A stretch of DNA of 64,000 bases from Ctena decussata (taxonomy: Eukaryota > Mollusca > Bivalvia > Lucinida > Lucinidae). The position numbers were made by a program, and so were the translations under genes. The notes under the pieces are model-generated. The model was not told the origin of the DNA. It saw nothing but the letters and a program-made list of their open reading frames with translations, and did no database searches. This document shows, one piece after another, positions 1 through 11,223 of this stretch. Within the stretch, counting starts at the first letter, position 1. Each line of letters starts with the position of its first letter. The stretch lies in contig OZ022515.1 in the NCBI GenBank assembly GCA_963989385.1, forward strand, positions 3,938,803 to 4,002,802, read 5' to 3'.

Positions 1-220
1 AAACCAACAATCTGGTGGTGCACCCACGCAGACACAGATCAGCCTGGGCATCCGCCCAGTCTGATCAGAGTCTTTGCTGTCCTCATGGATGTAGCTTAGA
101 CCCTTAGCTTCCCTTTGAGCACCTAGCGGAGAGTCTGGTCAGATTGGTCGGATGCCCAGGCTGATCTAAGTCTTCGCTGGGCGCAAAACCACATTGTTGG
201 TTTTCTCGCATCACGGCTCA
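1..220. repeat. Fold-back repeat family A, copy 1 (left end cut by window)
   Basis: Imperfect palindrome: the left half carries GCAGACACAGATCAGCCTGG and the right half its reverse complement, and it ends in ttgttggttttctcg...cggctc. Same family as 398-633, 4471-4692 and 10737-10970. Confidence 0.8.
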
Positions 221-397
221 TATATTTTCTAACTATCCTATTTATTCAGCTATAAAAACAACATTTTTTTGCCCTCTCTAGAATGACCCCAAATACCTGA
301 AAAAATCTCCTAACCTTAGAAACCAGTATATGCAGAAACTTGAATTTTCAATTTTCCAGTTGGAATGGCATTGTGTATTTATCAAAAAACTTGATAT

Positions 398-633
398 GAG
401 CCGCGACACGACAAAACCATCAATGTGGTTGTGCGCCCAGCGCAGACTCAGAACAGTCTGGGCATCCGCCCAGTCTGATCAGAGTCTTCGCTGTCCGAAT
501 GGAGGCAGCTGAGACCCTTAGCTACCCTTTAAGCGTTTAGCGAAGAGTCTGATTAGACTGGGTGGATGCCCAGGCTGATCTGAGACCTTACTGGGCGCAC
601 AACCACATTGTTGGTTTTGTCGCGTCACGGCTC
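398..633. mobile_element. Fold-back repeat family A, copy 2
   Basis: This 236-bp element opens GAGCCGCGACACGACAAAAC and closes with the inverted form GTTTTGTCGCGTCACGGCTC. The inner arms (CAGTCTGATCAGAGTC and GACTCT..AGACTGG) also pair, so the whole element can fold into one long hairpin. It is flanked by ATAT on both sides. The short plus-strand frame across it is a by-product of the repeat. Confidence 0.85.
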
Positions 634-639
634 ATATAT

Positions 640-2090
640 TAATAAGACAGGGGTTTCCTTCTCCACAAGTACCCTAGATACGCAAATTAGTCTCCATGTA
701 CTGTAGCTCTATAATGGAATTTGTGCTTCCAAAACAGTCTCGAAGATATAGATCTAATTTATAAAGTTGAATCTAGTTTTTTTGACTATTTTGGAAGGGC
801 AAGAAACTCTCCTCATTTATCGAATGATGCATTCTTTGGCACACTATAACCAAAGAAACAAGGTACCGTATTTGTTTGTAGATAACGCGCTAGCATGTAC
901 AACGCGCACCCCTTTTTCGGCCGTTCTGGGGCTGGAAAAAAGCTAGTTCTGCTGAATAACGCGCATATAGCCTTCTGAATTACAGACTGACATTCTAAAA
1001 CTCGTCCGAGGCCATGTTGTCTACACGTGAAAGTACCGATTCGCTGATTGGTCCGCATCTTTAGACGGGTTTTATATTTTTTTACTCGGGCGAATTCGGC
1101 TGGACTTCTATTAGTAACACTAGTCAAGGTTGAATTCGGTTGGTCCTCTATTAGCAACAATGGTGAAGGTTAATGTAAGCAACAAATAAACACTCGTTGA
1201 GAACTTTGACACTTAAAGCTTGAGTCTTCTCACTGTCACCTAAGTTAATTGGATCCTTTTGTGTTGCTATCACCTCGATAATTGACGCTAATTGACATCT
1301 TTAATTCCAATGACTGGTTCTCTTTGGTCGGTACTAACATCAAAGTTTTCACACCAATTATTGATAGTTAATGTAATTACATCTTTGTTGCAAACAAACT
1401 TAGATTGAATAGAAAAAAATAAAAAAAAACGTATCAAAGCGAAAATCATACATATTTTTACATTTTGTTATCTTTTTTAATATTTTATTTCTGTTTTTGG
1501 TATTTTTTTTATATGTTATTTTAATTAATACTTGCAAAGCTAGATACAGTCATAATCATCTACAGATTTATTTCATCTTAGTTTTAATTCAGATAGCTTA
1601 TTCTGTTAGTATATTTCTTTTCATTGCAGTATTAAGTTTAAACACACTGTGATTCCGATATTTTCAGGTATTTGTTCTGTTCTGTTCTATGTCGGGGAAA
1701 AATACCGCATGCCAGTCTACCTTACTTCGATCAGTTTCCGGCTAAAAAATGTCAACAAATGCACGTTTCGCGTGTTTTGGGGCGTATTTTAATCTAGTTG
1801 ATGCATTTTGGAGATAGAATTGAATAAATATGGTCAAGATCAAGTTGTTATCGGTGTGTGAAAAGCATCGGCTGTGCCAAGCATCGAAAATGGCCATAAA
1901 AAACGATGTTTGGCTTTGGGAAAAAAATCTTGGAAATTTTGTTCTCATGTACAACGCGCACCGGTATTTCGGATAAAGATTCTGATGGGGAAATGTGCGT
2001 GGTATCTATAGCAACTAACGGTATTTGGCATATTTTAAGATACAGGGTTTTTCAACATGCAACTCTTACCAAGCGCTTTTATTTTTCCAG
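640..2090. other. AT-rich non-coding stretch, one 40-bp duplication
   Basis: Presumed intron of the gene ending at 2303. A 40-bp unit starting GAATTCGG is tandemly duplicated at 1091-1171. A 115-codon minus-strand frame (813-1160) crosses this duplication and shows no domain. From 1380 on the sequence is poly-A/T rich. No exon was recognised. Confidence 0.5.
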
Positions 2091-2303
2091 AAACTACGCT
2101 ATGTATTTTGTGGGACCAAGCAGGACAGATTTGACCCACCCCAGGAGTATGGGTACCACAGGCCGGAGCCCAGCGCACCACCATATGGACCCTCTGACCC
2201 TCACATGTATGCCTACATGGATGATGGTTACCCAATGACTGATGTGCCTTATGATAAAGTTAATGAAGATGAAATGAATATGCTTAGGTCAAGCAGAACT
2301 TAA
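2091..2303 (+). CDS. Putative terminal exon of an unidentified plus-strand gene
   Basis: A strong acceptor (cttttatttttccag) precedes 2091 and a phase 0 frame of 70 codons runs to TAA at 2301. The peptide starts KLRYVFCGTK and is rich in Tyr, Pro, Asp and Met. It includes PEPSAPPYGP, MYAYMDDGY and a YDKV sequence of the YxxPhi type, and ends MLRSSRT. This looks like a cytoplasmic tail of a membrane protein, but the family was not recognised. Codon use is richer in C than the surroundings, which favours real coding. An upstream Met at 2025 opens the same frame but lies before the acceptor, so it is probably intron sequence. Earlier exons were not found and probably lie left of the window. Confidence 0.55.
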   Translation, partial: KLRYVFCGTKQDRFDPPQEYGYHRPEPSAPPYGPSDPHMYAYMDDGYPMTDVPYDKVNEDEMNMLRSSRT

Positions 2304-2492
2304 GGCTGTTCCAGTTTTAAAAATGTTTTTGAAAATGAGGCGGGGAGGGACGGTCATTTTTCAAAATGCCAGTTACTCATATGTTGCCTGTTCAAGTTAA
2401 GCATTTGTATACATTTGTGATGTGTATTAGGCTGAAACAAGTTTAAAAGCTGAAGCAGAGCAGCAAATAAGGTGGGGTTTGAGGATAATTTA

Positions 2493-2658
2493 GTGGATAA
2501 CTGTCTTGAAAATGGTCGTTTGGGGAGGTAAATCATCGGTTTTATTGTAACAATTGCGTTTTACGGCTCCGCTGGCGTGTCACCGTAAAATGCAGTTTGG
2601 GACCATAAAACCGATGATCTACTACCTCCCCAAATGGCAATTTTCAATACAGTTATCC
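2493..2658. mobile_element. Fold-back element, about 166 bp
   Basis: The arms GGATAACTGTCTTGAAAATG and CAATTTTCAATACAGTTATCC pair, as do GGGGAGGTAAATCATCGGTT and AACCGATGATCTACTACCTCCCC and, inside, GTTTTACGG with CCGTAAAA. The loop is CTCCGCTGGCGTGTCA. It lies just after the putative exon 2091-2303, in its likely 3' UTR or beyond. Confidence 0.75.
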
Positions 2659-2792
2659 CCATTTTAATGCACTTTTCCATATTTTCCCCTTTCATAATGT
2701 ACTATTTCGCACCCATTTCAAGCGCTGTCAGCAACATAAAAACCAAACGTCAGCCAATGGGAAGAGACGTTACGTAATGACGTCAGGTTTGC

Positions 2793-2819
2793 GACAGTAT
2801 ATTGCAGAATATACTGTCA
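2793..2819. repeat. Perfect 11-bp hairpin
   Basis: GACAGTATATT and AATATACTGTC are exact inverted copies around a short loop. A TGACGTCA motif lies just upstream at 2778. Confidence 0.6.
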
Positions 2820-2929
2820 CAAATTTTTCACATTATCCAATCAGACTTTGCTTTATATTTGTATTTTAAGATAATTTTTCTTATTTCACAATGAAAAACA
2901 TATTTTGTGATTACTCATTAGAATGGTAT

Positions 2930-3430
2930 CTGTGAGAGAGTTTTAATGAGGGTCACAACATATGTTTTATGCAGAAATATAGAAAATTATCCCTGTAACC
3001 CCATCTGGAGCACTGATAATGGAATTAATTAGTTATGATTTAGGAATGATTTTTCATTTCCCATAAAAACATGTTTTGACCTGTCCTGTCATTAGAACAC
3101 TCTCTTAGAGGCAGTTCTAATGAAGAGTGGGGTGCGTTTAAGTGATTTAGGAACAATTTTTCATTCCTATAATCATTCCTATAAAAACATGTTCTGACCT
3201 GTCCTGCCATTAGAACTCTCTCTTAGAGACAGTTCTAATGAAGGGTGGGGTGCGTGTAAGTGATTTTTAGGGACAATTTTTCATTCCTATAGTCATTCCT
3301 ATAAGAATATGATTGACCCATCATTAGAACTGGCTCACTGTGACTGTTCAAATGAAGGGGTGAGTGTTGGGGATGGGCATTGTCACATTGTCACAAGTTT
3401 AATGAAGAGGGTGGTGGTGGGTGGAGGTGT
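2930..3430 (+). repeat. Tandem array, unit about 118 bp
   Basis: Three to four diverged units share CTCTTAGAG.CAGTTCTAATGAAG, then a G-rich stretch, then TTTTTCATTCCTATA and ACATGTT.TGACCTGTCC. Anchor spacing is about 119 and 114 bp. Related sequence (TTAGAACC.TCTC..GGAGACGGTCCTAAT) recurs at 60720-61100. Confidence 0.7.
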
Positions 3431-4185
3431 CACAACATAGCTAAGACACTTCTAGTGGGAGTCACTACATATTCATTTTGTGACTGCTTGCTTGAGAGGT
3501 TCCTATAAGAGGCCACAACATAATGGAGACATTTCAAATCCTAGTGGGTCTACATAAGTATAGTCGCTGAAGTTCCTCAGTTTTGCCAGTAGCCGCCATG
3601 TGTTAGGTTACCATAGAAGGATACTATATTTACTGGCTATAAGACAGAGTTTTCTTCTCCTCCAGGGTTACCCATAATACCTAAATCAGTGTTTGGTTAT
3701 AGTGCTAATGGATGGGGTTTTCAAAACAATCCCAAAAACCTTTATCCTTCTTACAAAATGGATTTGGGTTGTTTCAAACAGAAAAAACAAAAAAACAAAA
3801 CAATAATTACCAAATAAATACGATAATGTGTATACAGAAGGAACAAATGTTCCTAATTAAATTGACACGATATGTGAAACTGGAGAAATTCTTAATGAGA
3901 AGAAACCGAGTGAAGATATTTTTGCGGACACAATAGTCTGGAACACAAGGGACATAACTATTAAAGACAGGGGTGGTTCTATATAAGGAGGATTAACTTC
4001 AACAGTGTCATTCTGTCTCTTGATCACATAGTGTCAACACCTCCAGTCAGCCAATAAAATGGTCATAACTAGTAATTCTGGTCCACTGATTGGTTGCATA
4101 AATTTTCACACCTTTACCTGTACAGGTAAATCTGCTTTGAGATGGGAACCAGACCCCCCGACAGAGAAGTCCTGTCTTTAAAACA
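3431..4185. other. Non-coding stretch, nothing recognised
   Basis: AT-rich sequence with short A-rich runs near 3780; the short frames here show no domain features. Confidence 0.4.
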
Positions 4186-4400
4186 TTGCACAATGTGTCA
4201 ATAGTTATGTCCCTTGTGCAATGTGTCAATAGTTGTGCCCCTTGTGCAGTGTGTCAGTAGTTATGTCCCTTGTGTACCGGATTGCTGGTAATGTCCCTTG
4301 TGTGTTTTAAGAATTTTGTGAGGATCAAAATTATAATCTTTGTGCAATTTGTCAATAGTAATGTCCCTTGTGTACCGGATTATTTGTAATGTCCCTTATG
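4186..4400 (+). repeat. Minisatellite, unit about 30 bp
   Basis: Repeats of the form TTGTGCAATGTGTCAATAGT followed by TATGTCCC, with later units shortened to GTACCGGATT..GTAATGTCCC. Confidence 0.75.
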
Positions 4401-4470
4401 TGATTAATGAAGTTATCTAACATTTTTGATGGATCAACTTTTATTGTCTATTCTCAATACTCAGAGAAAT

Positions 4471-4692
4471 GAGCCACGACACGACAAAACCGACAAAGTT
4501 GCACTGCATCAAGTGCAGACTCAGGTCAGACTGGTCTTCAGCTCAGTCTGACCAAAGTCTTTATTAAGCGCTTAAAGGGTAGCTTAGGGTCTAAGCTACC
4601 TTAATGCGAACAGTGAAGGCTGATCATACTGGGCTGATCTGAGTCTGCGCTGGGCACACAGCCACTTTGTTGGTTTTCTCATGTCGCGGCTC
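4471..4692. mobile_element. Fold-back repeat family A, copy 3
   Basis: Opens GAGCCACGACACGACAAAAC and closes GTTTTCTCATGTCGCGGCTC, with the same internal CAGTCTGACC and CTGATCTGAGTC arms as the other copies. Confidence 0.8.
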
Positions 4693-4699
4693 TAATGTT

Positions 4700-5678
4700 T
4701 TACGAAAATTTTTGATAGCAAGCCAGTGTTTTACTTGTGACACAAATGAATCTCCAGGGCTCGGTCGTTTAGAGCATCCGTAGCTTAACAAAGTGGTTAG
4801 TCGAGCGTTCATTAGGTCTTATAGTACTTATTAAGTCAAATGCATTATTAATTTTTACTGCTAATAACTGTGAGATGCTTCTGCAATGCAAAATCTCCTG
4901 ACGTATTTTTTTGCAAAACATGGCAGAATTGTTATACATTATACATTTGAAATTTGGGCCCAGTACACTAATAAAATCATTTTATTATGATGTGTTTTTA
5001 TTTTTCTCATAAATTTCTAACTTGTGTTCCTGAATTCAAAACAAAATATCCAGGACACACAACATAGCAACAGCTGGAGCTACAGAGGAAATATTTGCTA
5101 GATATTTGATTTTCCGAGCCAATAGATTCACAAATAATAGTAACAAAAATAATTTTCATCGTTGTAAAAGGGTTGCGTTAATCACAGAAATGTACTAATT
5201 GGTAGATGTGAATTTTGATATGTCTATATTGAGGAAAAAAGTCAAATGAAATTTTAAAATTGTGTTTTTATGTGTAAGGGTACCAGGGTTCAGTCTAGAG
5301 AAATAAGTGGGAGAAAAAGTCTTTCTAAGATGATTGACTTTTTCCTATTTTTAGCTGAGGGAGAAGTCAAAATGTATAAAACATACAGAAAATCCAACAT
5401 CTAGGATAAAACTTATCTCTGAAATTCAGAAAATATCACAAAACTTCTCCCTGTCTCATCCCCGGTTAACTATATAAGGCTGTTACGAAAACAAAAAAAA
5501 AGCTGTTACGTAAAAAAAAGTCATAGTTACCAAACAACCTGGTTATGTCATTTGGTGACTGTGACTCTTTTTCATTTTGTAACAGCTCCTTTTCATTTAT
5601 TAACAACCTTGAAAACATAGTTAATGGGTGTGTATCTGAGAACCCTAGGCTGAGCCCTGGCTACACCCCCATGTTTTT
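4700..5678. other. AT-rich non-coding stretch
   Basis: No gene seen. GCTGTTAC and GTAACAGC occur as loose inverted repeats between 5482 and 5587, possibly an old small fold-back element. Confidence 0.4.
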
Positions 5679-8600
5679 AGCTCACCTGAGCCTTTAGGCT
5701 CATAGGTGAGCTTATAGTATAGCCAGGCATCCGTCGTCCGTCCGTCCGTCCGTCGTCAACATTTTCAAACATCTTCTCCTCTGAAACCACTGGGCCGATC
5801 GAAGCCAAATTTTCTATGCAGCCTCTATGGGTTGGGGGAACGAAAGTTTGTTCGCGGTATCTGGGTCACATGACCAAGATGGCCGCCACGCCCATATATG
5901 GTAAAAACCCTTCTCCAGAACCAAAAGGCCTATGACCTTGAAACTTGGTATGTAGCATCGGGCATGCGGGCCCATCATAGTTTGTACAAATGATGACCTT
6001 GCGTTGACCTTGACCTAATTTACGGCATGGTCAACTTTGGTACATTAGGCTTTTATATGGGAAAACGCTTAACCATGACTATTTAAGTCTAAGGTTTAAT
6101 ACTTGGTTTACATGGTCGACTAAATGACCAGATGAAGATATTATGTTACTAAAGGTCAAGGTCATTCAGTCGGACCATCCGTTGTCAAGATTTTCAAACA
6201 TCTTCTCCTCTGAAACCTATGGGCTGATTGAAGCCAAATTGCATATGCAGCCTCCATGGGTTAGGGGAACGAAAGTTTGTTCGCGGTATCTGGGTCACAT
6301 GACCAAGATGGCCGCCACGCCCATATATGATAAAAACCCTTCAAAAATCTTCTTCTCCAGAACCAGTAGGCCTATGACCTTGAAACTTGGTATGTAGCAT
6401 CGGGCATGCGGGCCCCTCATAGTTTGTACAAATGATGACCTTGTGTGACCTTGACCTAATTTACGGCACTGTCAACTTTGGTACGTTAGGCTTTTATATG
6501 TGAAAACGCTTAAACAGTGGATTTCTCAGAAACTATTTAAGTCTAAGGTTTAATACTTGGTATACATGGTCGACTAAATGACCAGATGAAGATTTTATGT
6601 CACTAAAGGTCAAGGTCATTCCGTCGGACCATCCGTCGTCAAGATTTTCAAACATCTTCACCTCTGAAACCACTGGGCCGATTGAAGCCAAATTTCATAT
6701 GCAGCCTCTATGGGTTAGGGGAACAAAAGTTTGTTCGCAGTATCTGGGTCATACTTTCTCAGAAACTATTTAAGTCTAAGGTTTAATACTTGGTATACAT
6801 GGTTGACTAAATGATCAGATGAAGATATTATGTCACTAAAGGTCAAGGTCATTCCGTCCGACCATCCTTCGTCAAGATTTTCAAACATCTTCTCCTCTGA
6901 AACCACTGGGCTGATTGAAGCCAAATTGCATATGCAGCCTCCATGGATTAGGGGAACGAAAGTTTGTTCGCGGTATCTGGGTCACATGACCAAGATGGCC
7001 GCCACGCCCATATATGGTAAAAACCCTTCAAAAATCTTCTTCTCCAGAACCAGTAGGCCTATGACCTTGAAACTTGGAATGTAACATTGGGCATGCGGGC
7101 TTAACATAGTTTATACAAATGATGACCTTGCGTTGACCTTGACCTAATTTACGGCATGGTCAACTTTGGTATGTTAGGCTTTTATATGTGAAAACGCTTA
7201 AACAGTGAATTTCTCAGAATCTATTTAAGTCTAAGGTACAATATGTTGTATACATGGTCGACTAAATGACCAGATGAAGATATCATGTCATTAAAGATCA
7301 AGGTCATTCAGTCCGACCATCCGTCGTCAAGATTTTCAAACATCTTCTCCTCTGAAACCACTTGGGAGATTGAAGCAAAATTTCATATGGAGTCTCAGTG
7401 GGACGGGGGAACGAAAGTTTATATAGTCCGTTTGCTCCCAAGTGCAAACGGGGTTTTGCTTATTTTCTCGAAAACGACGAAAGTTCCATCAAATGTTCCA
7501 ATGTCCTAATGATTCCTATAACTATACATAACAGAACACGGAAAGTCCAAATTTTTGGATGCTTTTGTAAAATATTTTCCATTGACCTTAATGCAAAAAT
7601 TGAGCAGTTTCACTAAAGGGCGTCGTATGCTTGTTAGAACAGCCAAAATATTGTTGATAGGCAATAGCGTAATCTCGTAGTTTACTACAGGTGTGGGCGT
7701 ATATGAATGAAATAGTAAAATGTATTCACCTGTCCGCACGCGTAACGCATGGTATCACTGGTCAGGTGATACTATGTTGTAAATAAATATTGAACTATTA
7801 TATTATTTTGCGAGTAAAATTTGTATGTTTTAAAATTTGATAATATAGGGGTGAAACAAAAAGTAGAAAAAATGGATTTAGAATAAAATTTCAATTAATT
7901 ATGCAAATTTTGTTCTAGGGATAACATACATTGGTCACATGCTCTAACACGTAAACCTAAACGGGAATTCCAACAGCCAATTTTTACTCCCTTGTAATTA
8001 AGAGGTGAAAACGACATATTTTAGGTACTGTTTTTATATAGAAACTTTTTTATGCAAAACCTCACATTTCTGCAAAATTATGATTTTGTTATGTATAGGA
8101 TGAAAATTAAGAATGAGCGATTCGAAAATCTTTTGCCTCTCACCAATTTTGAGAAAATATTGGGGATGCCGTTTGCATTTGGGAGCAAACGGACTATACC
8201 CGGGGTCTGGGTCACATGACCAAGATGGCCACCATGCCCATATATGGTAAATAACTTTCAAAAATCTTTTTTCTCAGAACCAAAAGGCAAATGACCTTGA
8301 AACTTGGTATGTAGCTTTGGGCATGCGGGCCCATCATAGTTTATACAAATGATGACCTTGCGTTGACCTTGACCTTATTTACGACATCGTCAACTTTAGT
8401 ATATTAGGCTTTTATATGGGAAAACGCTTATATAGTGGATTTCTCAGAAACTATTTAAGTCTAAGGTACAATACGTGGTATATATAGTCAAATAAATGAC
8501 CAGGTGAAGATATTATGTCACTGAAGGTCAAGGTCAATTCGTTGGTCTGTCCGTCATCAAGATTTTCAAAACATCTTCTCCTCTGAAACCACTGGTCTGA

Positions 8601-9586
8601 TTGAAGCAAAATTTCATATGGAGTCTAAGTGTGATCGGGGAATAAAACTTTGTTCTCGGGATCTTGACCAAGGTGGCGGCCATGCCCATATATGGTAAAA
8701 ACCCTTCAAAATCTTCTCCAGAACCAAAAGGCGTATGACCTTGAAACTTGGTATGTAGCTTCGGGCACTCAAGCCCATTATAGTTTATACAAATGATCGT
8801 GCGTTGACCTTGACCTAATTTATGACACTGTCAACTTTGGTACATTATGTGGGCTTTTATATGGAAAAATGCTTAAACAGTGGATGTTTCAGAAACTATT
8901 TAAGTCTAAGGTACAATATTTGGTATATATGGTTGACTAAATGACCAGATGAAGATATTTTGTCATTAAAGGTCAAGGTCATTCTTTGACTTTTGTACAA
9001 GGTCATTGAGATTCTGTCACCCGTCAACATTTTCAAATATCTTCTCAAAGGCCACTGGGGTCAGTTGAAGCCATATTTCACATGGAGCTTCACCGGCTTA
9101 AAGGAACCATAGTTTGTTCAGATGGTCTTGGTCACTTGACCAAGATGGCCACCATGCCCATATATGGTAAAAACTCTTCAAACGTCTTTTTCTCGAGAAC
9201 CGAAAGGCCTATAACGTTGAAACTTGGTACCGGTATGTAGCATTGGGCACTCAGGCCCATCATAGTTTATACAAATGATTACTGTATTTCATTATGGAGC
9301 TTTTATACTGGGTCAAAGGAATCACAGTTTGTTCAGATGGTCATGGTCACATGAACATGGTGGCCACCATGCCTATATATGATAAAAACCCTTCAGAAAT
9401 CTTTGTCCAGAAACAAAGGCCCAGTGACCTTATGGCTTGGTATATAGAATTTGGACTCAACATTAATCCCCAAGGGAGGGGGTTATCTGCCCCTGCCCTA
9501 GTGCTATATACATGTATAAAAGCATTAAAATATATACCAGGACCAAGTGTCAGGTGAGCTACAGGACCATTGGTCCTCTGGTTTCT
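5679..9586 (+). mobile_element. Hairpin-head element family C, copy 1 (3.9 kb)
   Basis: Starts with the hairpin AGCTCACCTGAGCCTTTAGG..GGTGAGCTT, then (GTCC)n at 5740-5757, then diverged repeated monomers. Each monomer carries ACATCTTCTCCTCTGAAACC, CATGACCAAGATGGCCGCCA and either GTTGACCTTGACCT or AAAGGTCAAGGTCATTC. It ends CAGGTGAGCTACAGGACCATTGGTCCT, which contains a second small hairpin. The ends AGCTCACCTG and CAGGTGAGCT are inverted repeats. No protein domain occurs inside, so it is non-autonomous. The 84-codon frames at 6143 and 6830 are copies of the monomer, not genes. A separate element is inserted at 7422-8198. Confidence 0.8.
7422..8198. mobile_element. Nested inverted-repeat element (777 bp) in family C copy 1
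   Basis: Terminal inverted repeats of about 30 bp (TATAGTCCGTTTGCTCCCAA and so on) match with one mismatch and bracket sequence unlike the host monomers. Host monomer text resumes after it (GTCTGGGTCACATGACC). The inner arms are also weakly palindromic. No transposase; a MITE-like element. Confidence 0.8.
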
Positions 9587-9589
9587 TTC

Positions 9590-9800
9590 TGCCATATTTA
9601 CAAAAAGGCTTGGCTTTTGTGACTTCATGATAGCTTTATTCGACAAGAAAGGCCTTCCAAAATAATGTCTACTCTAAAAAAAAAATGAATCCCTTTGATG
9701 GGGAGCAAATCCTTACATTTAAATGTTGACTCCCATGGAGAAAGGGGAAGGGCAATGAGGGAAAATGGCACGGTTTACCTTCACCTTAAATGTTTTATAA
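9590..9800 (+). repeat. Dispersed repeat family D, copy 1
   Basis: Shares the order CTACTCTAAAA..GATTTG/CTT.GGGGAGCAAAT..GA.CCCAT.GAGAA.GG..AATGAAAA..ACCTTCACCTTAAA with 19570-19790 and 20690-20920, all in the same orientation. Function unknown. Confidence 0.5.
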
Positions 9801-9889
9801 TAGGTGTATATGTTGAAAAACTGCAACTTCACATTTTAGAACATTATCAAATCTCCTTGTACAGGAAAGAAATGTTCCATAAAAGCTGA

Positions 9890-10285
9890 TGGCTTCTTGT
9901 CAGTCTGTAACAACGCTGATTATTAATACAGAACTAAATGGCTTGACAGTAATTATTTGTTTGAGAAAATTTGAAGTTTCTATTGAAAGAATTTTAGTTT
10001 GTGATATCATTGAAAAATTGGCAGAGGATGGTATACATTGTTTGCCATGCTCTGGAACCAATGACGTCATATATCTATTACCATAGCAACTAAGAGTTCA
10101 TATTGATGTCTAAGTGACGTCACTGAAACCTCATTCCGCCAAGGTACTAACCAGGACAGTTGGCAATTCCATAGTTGCTATGGTAACAGATCAATGACAT
10201 CATCTCACTTATAATTCAAAAGCAACATGGCATACAATGCATGCCATGCTCCTCTCGAATTATAAGTGAGATGCTACCTGAAATT
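9890..10285. mobile_element. Fold-back element with two nested inverted repeats
   Basis: ATCTCACTTATAATTC (10202) pairs with GAATTATAAGTGAGAT (10257). TATTACCATAGCAACT (10077) pairs with AGTTGCTATGGTAACA (10173), and TGACGTCA-like half sites lie in both arms. GGCATACAATGCATGCC forms the central hairpin. The clear part is 10020-10280; the sequence to its left is unassigned. Confidence 0.65.
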
Positions 10286-10539
10286 CATACGATGAAAAAG
10301 TGATTTTTCAACCTATAATTTTTTTCAGAAAGCTTAATTCTGTGTTTATACAACTGCTCCTATAGGCTTAGAGTGATCTTGGTCCTTTGTTTTGCTCGTC
10401 TGCATGTACTCAACTTTACTGATATTTTCACACAGTTAACAGAGGTGTACCGCTGTGGTTGGGGAGTGATGTAGGCCCTGTGACTTCCAAATATGAAGGT
10501 AAAATTATTTGCAGATCATAAGTTTTCATATTTTAAAGT

Positions 10540-10728
10540 TACCCGTGAAAAAAAAAAATAGAAAAATCCATACACCAAATATAATTTCTGTAATTGAAAT
10601 AATAATGGAACAGTTTGGTTTTACAATGCAGTAATGTTTCCAAAAGAAACAGATAGAGAGGCAAGCTGTGTATGCTCTGATCAGACTGGTCCTTAAGGGA
10701 GTTGGCACTGTTTACACACACTGGCCAA
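10540..10728. repeat. Dispersed repeat family B, copy 1
   Basis: Related to 21560-21850 and 31960-32150: TAA..GGAACAGTTT..TTTA, then AACA/AGAATTGCAA..GTGT, then CTGATCAGACTGGTCC. The inner TGATCAGACT core is also shared with fold-back family A. Confidence 0.5.
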
Positions 10729-10736
10729 GTTAATTT

Positions 10737-10970
10737 TAGCTGTGACACGACAAAGCAACAAAGTGGTTGTGCGCCCAGTGAGACTCAGATCAGTCTGGGC
10801 ATCTGCTTAGTCTGATCAGTGTCTTCGCTGTCCGCATGGAGGTAGCTTAGTCCCTTAGCTGGCCCTTAAGCGATTAGCAAAGGGTCTGATCAGACTTTGT
10901 GAATGCCCAGGCTGATCTGAGTCTGCACTGGGGGCACAACAACTTTCTTTGTTTTCTCGTGTTACGGCTC
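10737..10970. mobile_element. Fold-back repeat family A, copy 4
   Basis: Opens AGCTGTGACACGACAAAGCA and closes TTTGTTTTCTCGTGTTACGG plus CTC; internal arms AGACTCAGATCAGTCTGGGC and GCCCAGGCTGATCTGAGTCT are inverted copies. Confidence 0.85.
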
Positions 10971-11223
10971 AATCTTATACAGCAATTTTTGCTGTTGAAA
11001 TTTTAGTTCATTTACAATGTAACATGTATTTTAATTTCTTATTTTTTTTCTTAATTTTGGACTCATTAAGAGTACCATATTGAGGTGGGGCAAATGCAAC
11101 TATAAATGTATTTTATATTATTTTTATTGAGAAATTATATAGGAATTGTAAAATAAATATTGATACTTGTCATTGAACAATAAACTACGTACTAACAACA
11201 GACTGTTAGTGTATTTATTTTTT

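Noticed and set aside
813..1160. 115-codon minus-strand frame
   Set aside because: It runs through a 40-bp tandem duplication and shows no domain, splice context or biased composition.
6143..7084. Two 84-codon plus frames with nearly identical sequence
   Set aside because: They are translations of the family C monomer and include the DNA-level motif CATGACCAAGATGGCCGCC.
9544..9586. Helitron 3' end for family C
   Set aside because: There is a small 3' hairpin, but no CTRR end, no TC start and the termini are inverted repeats.
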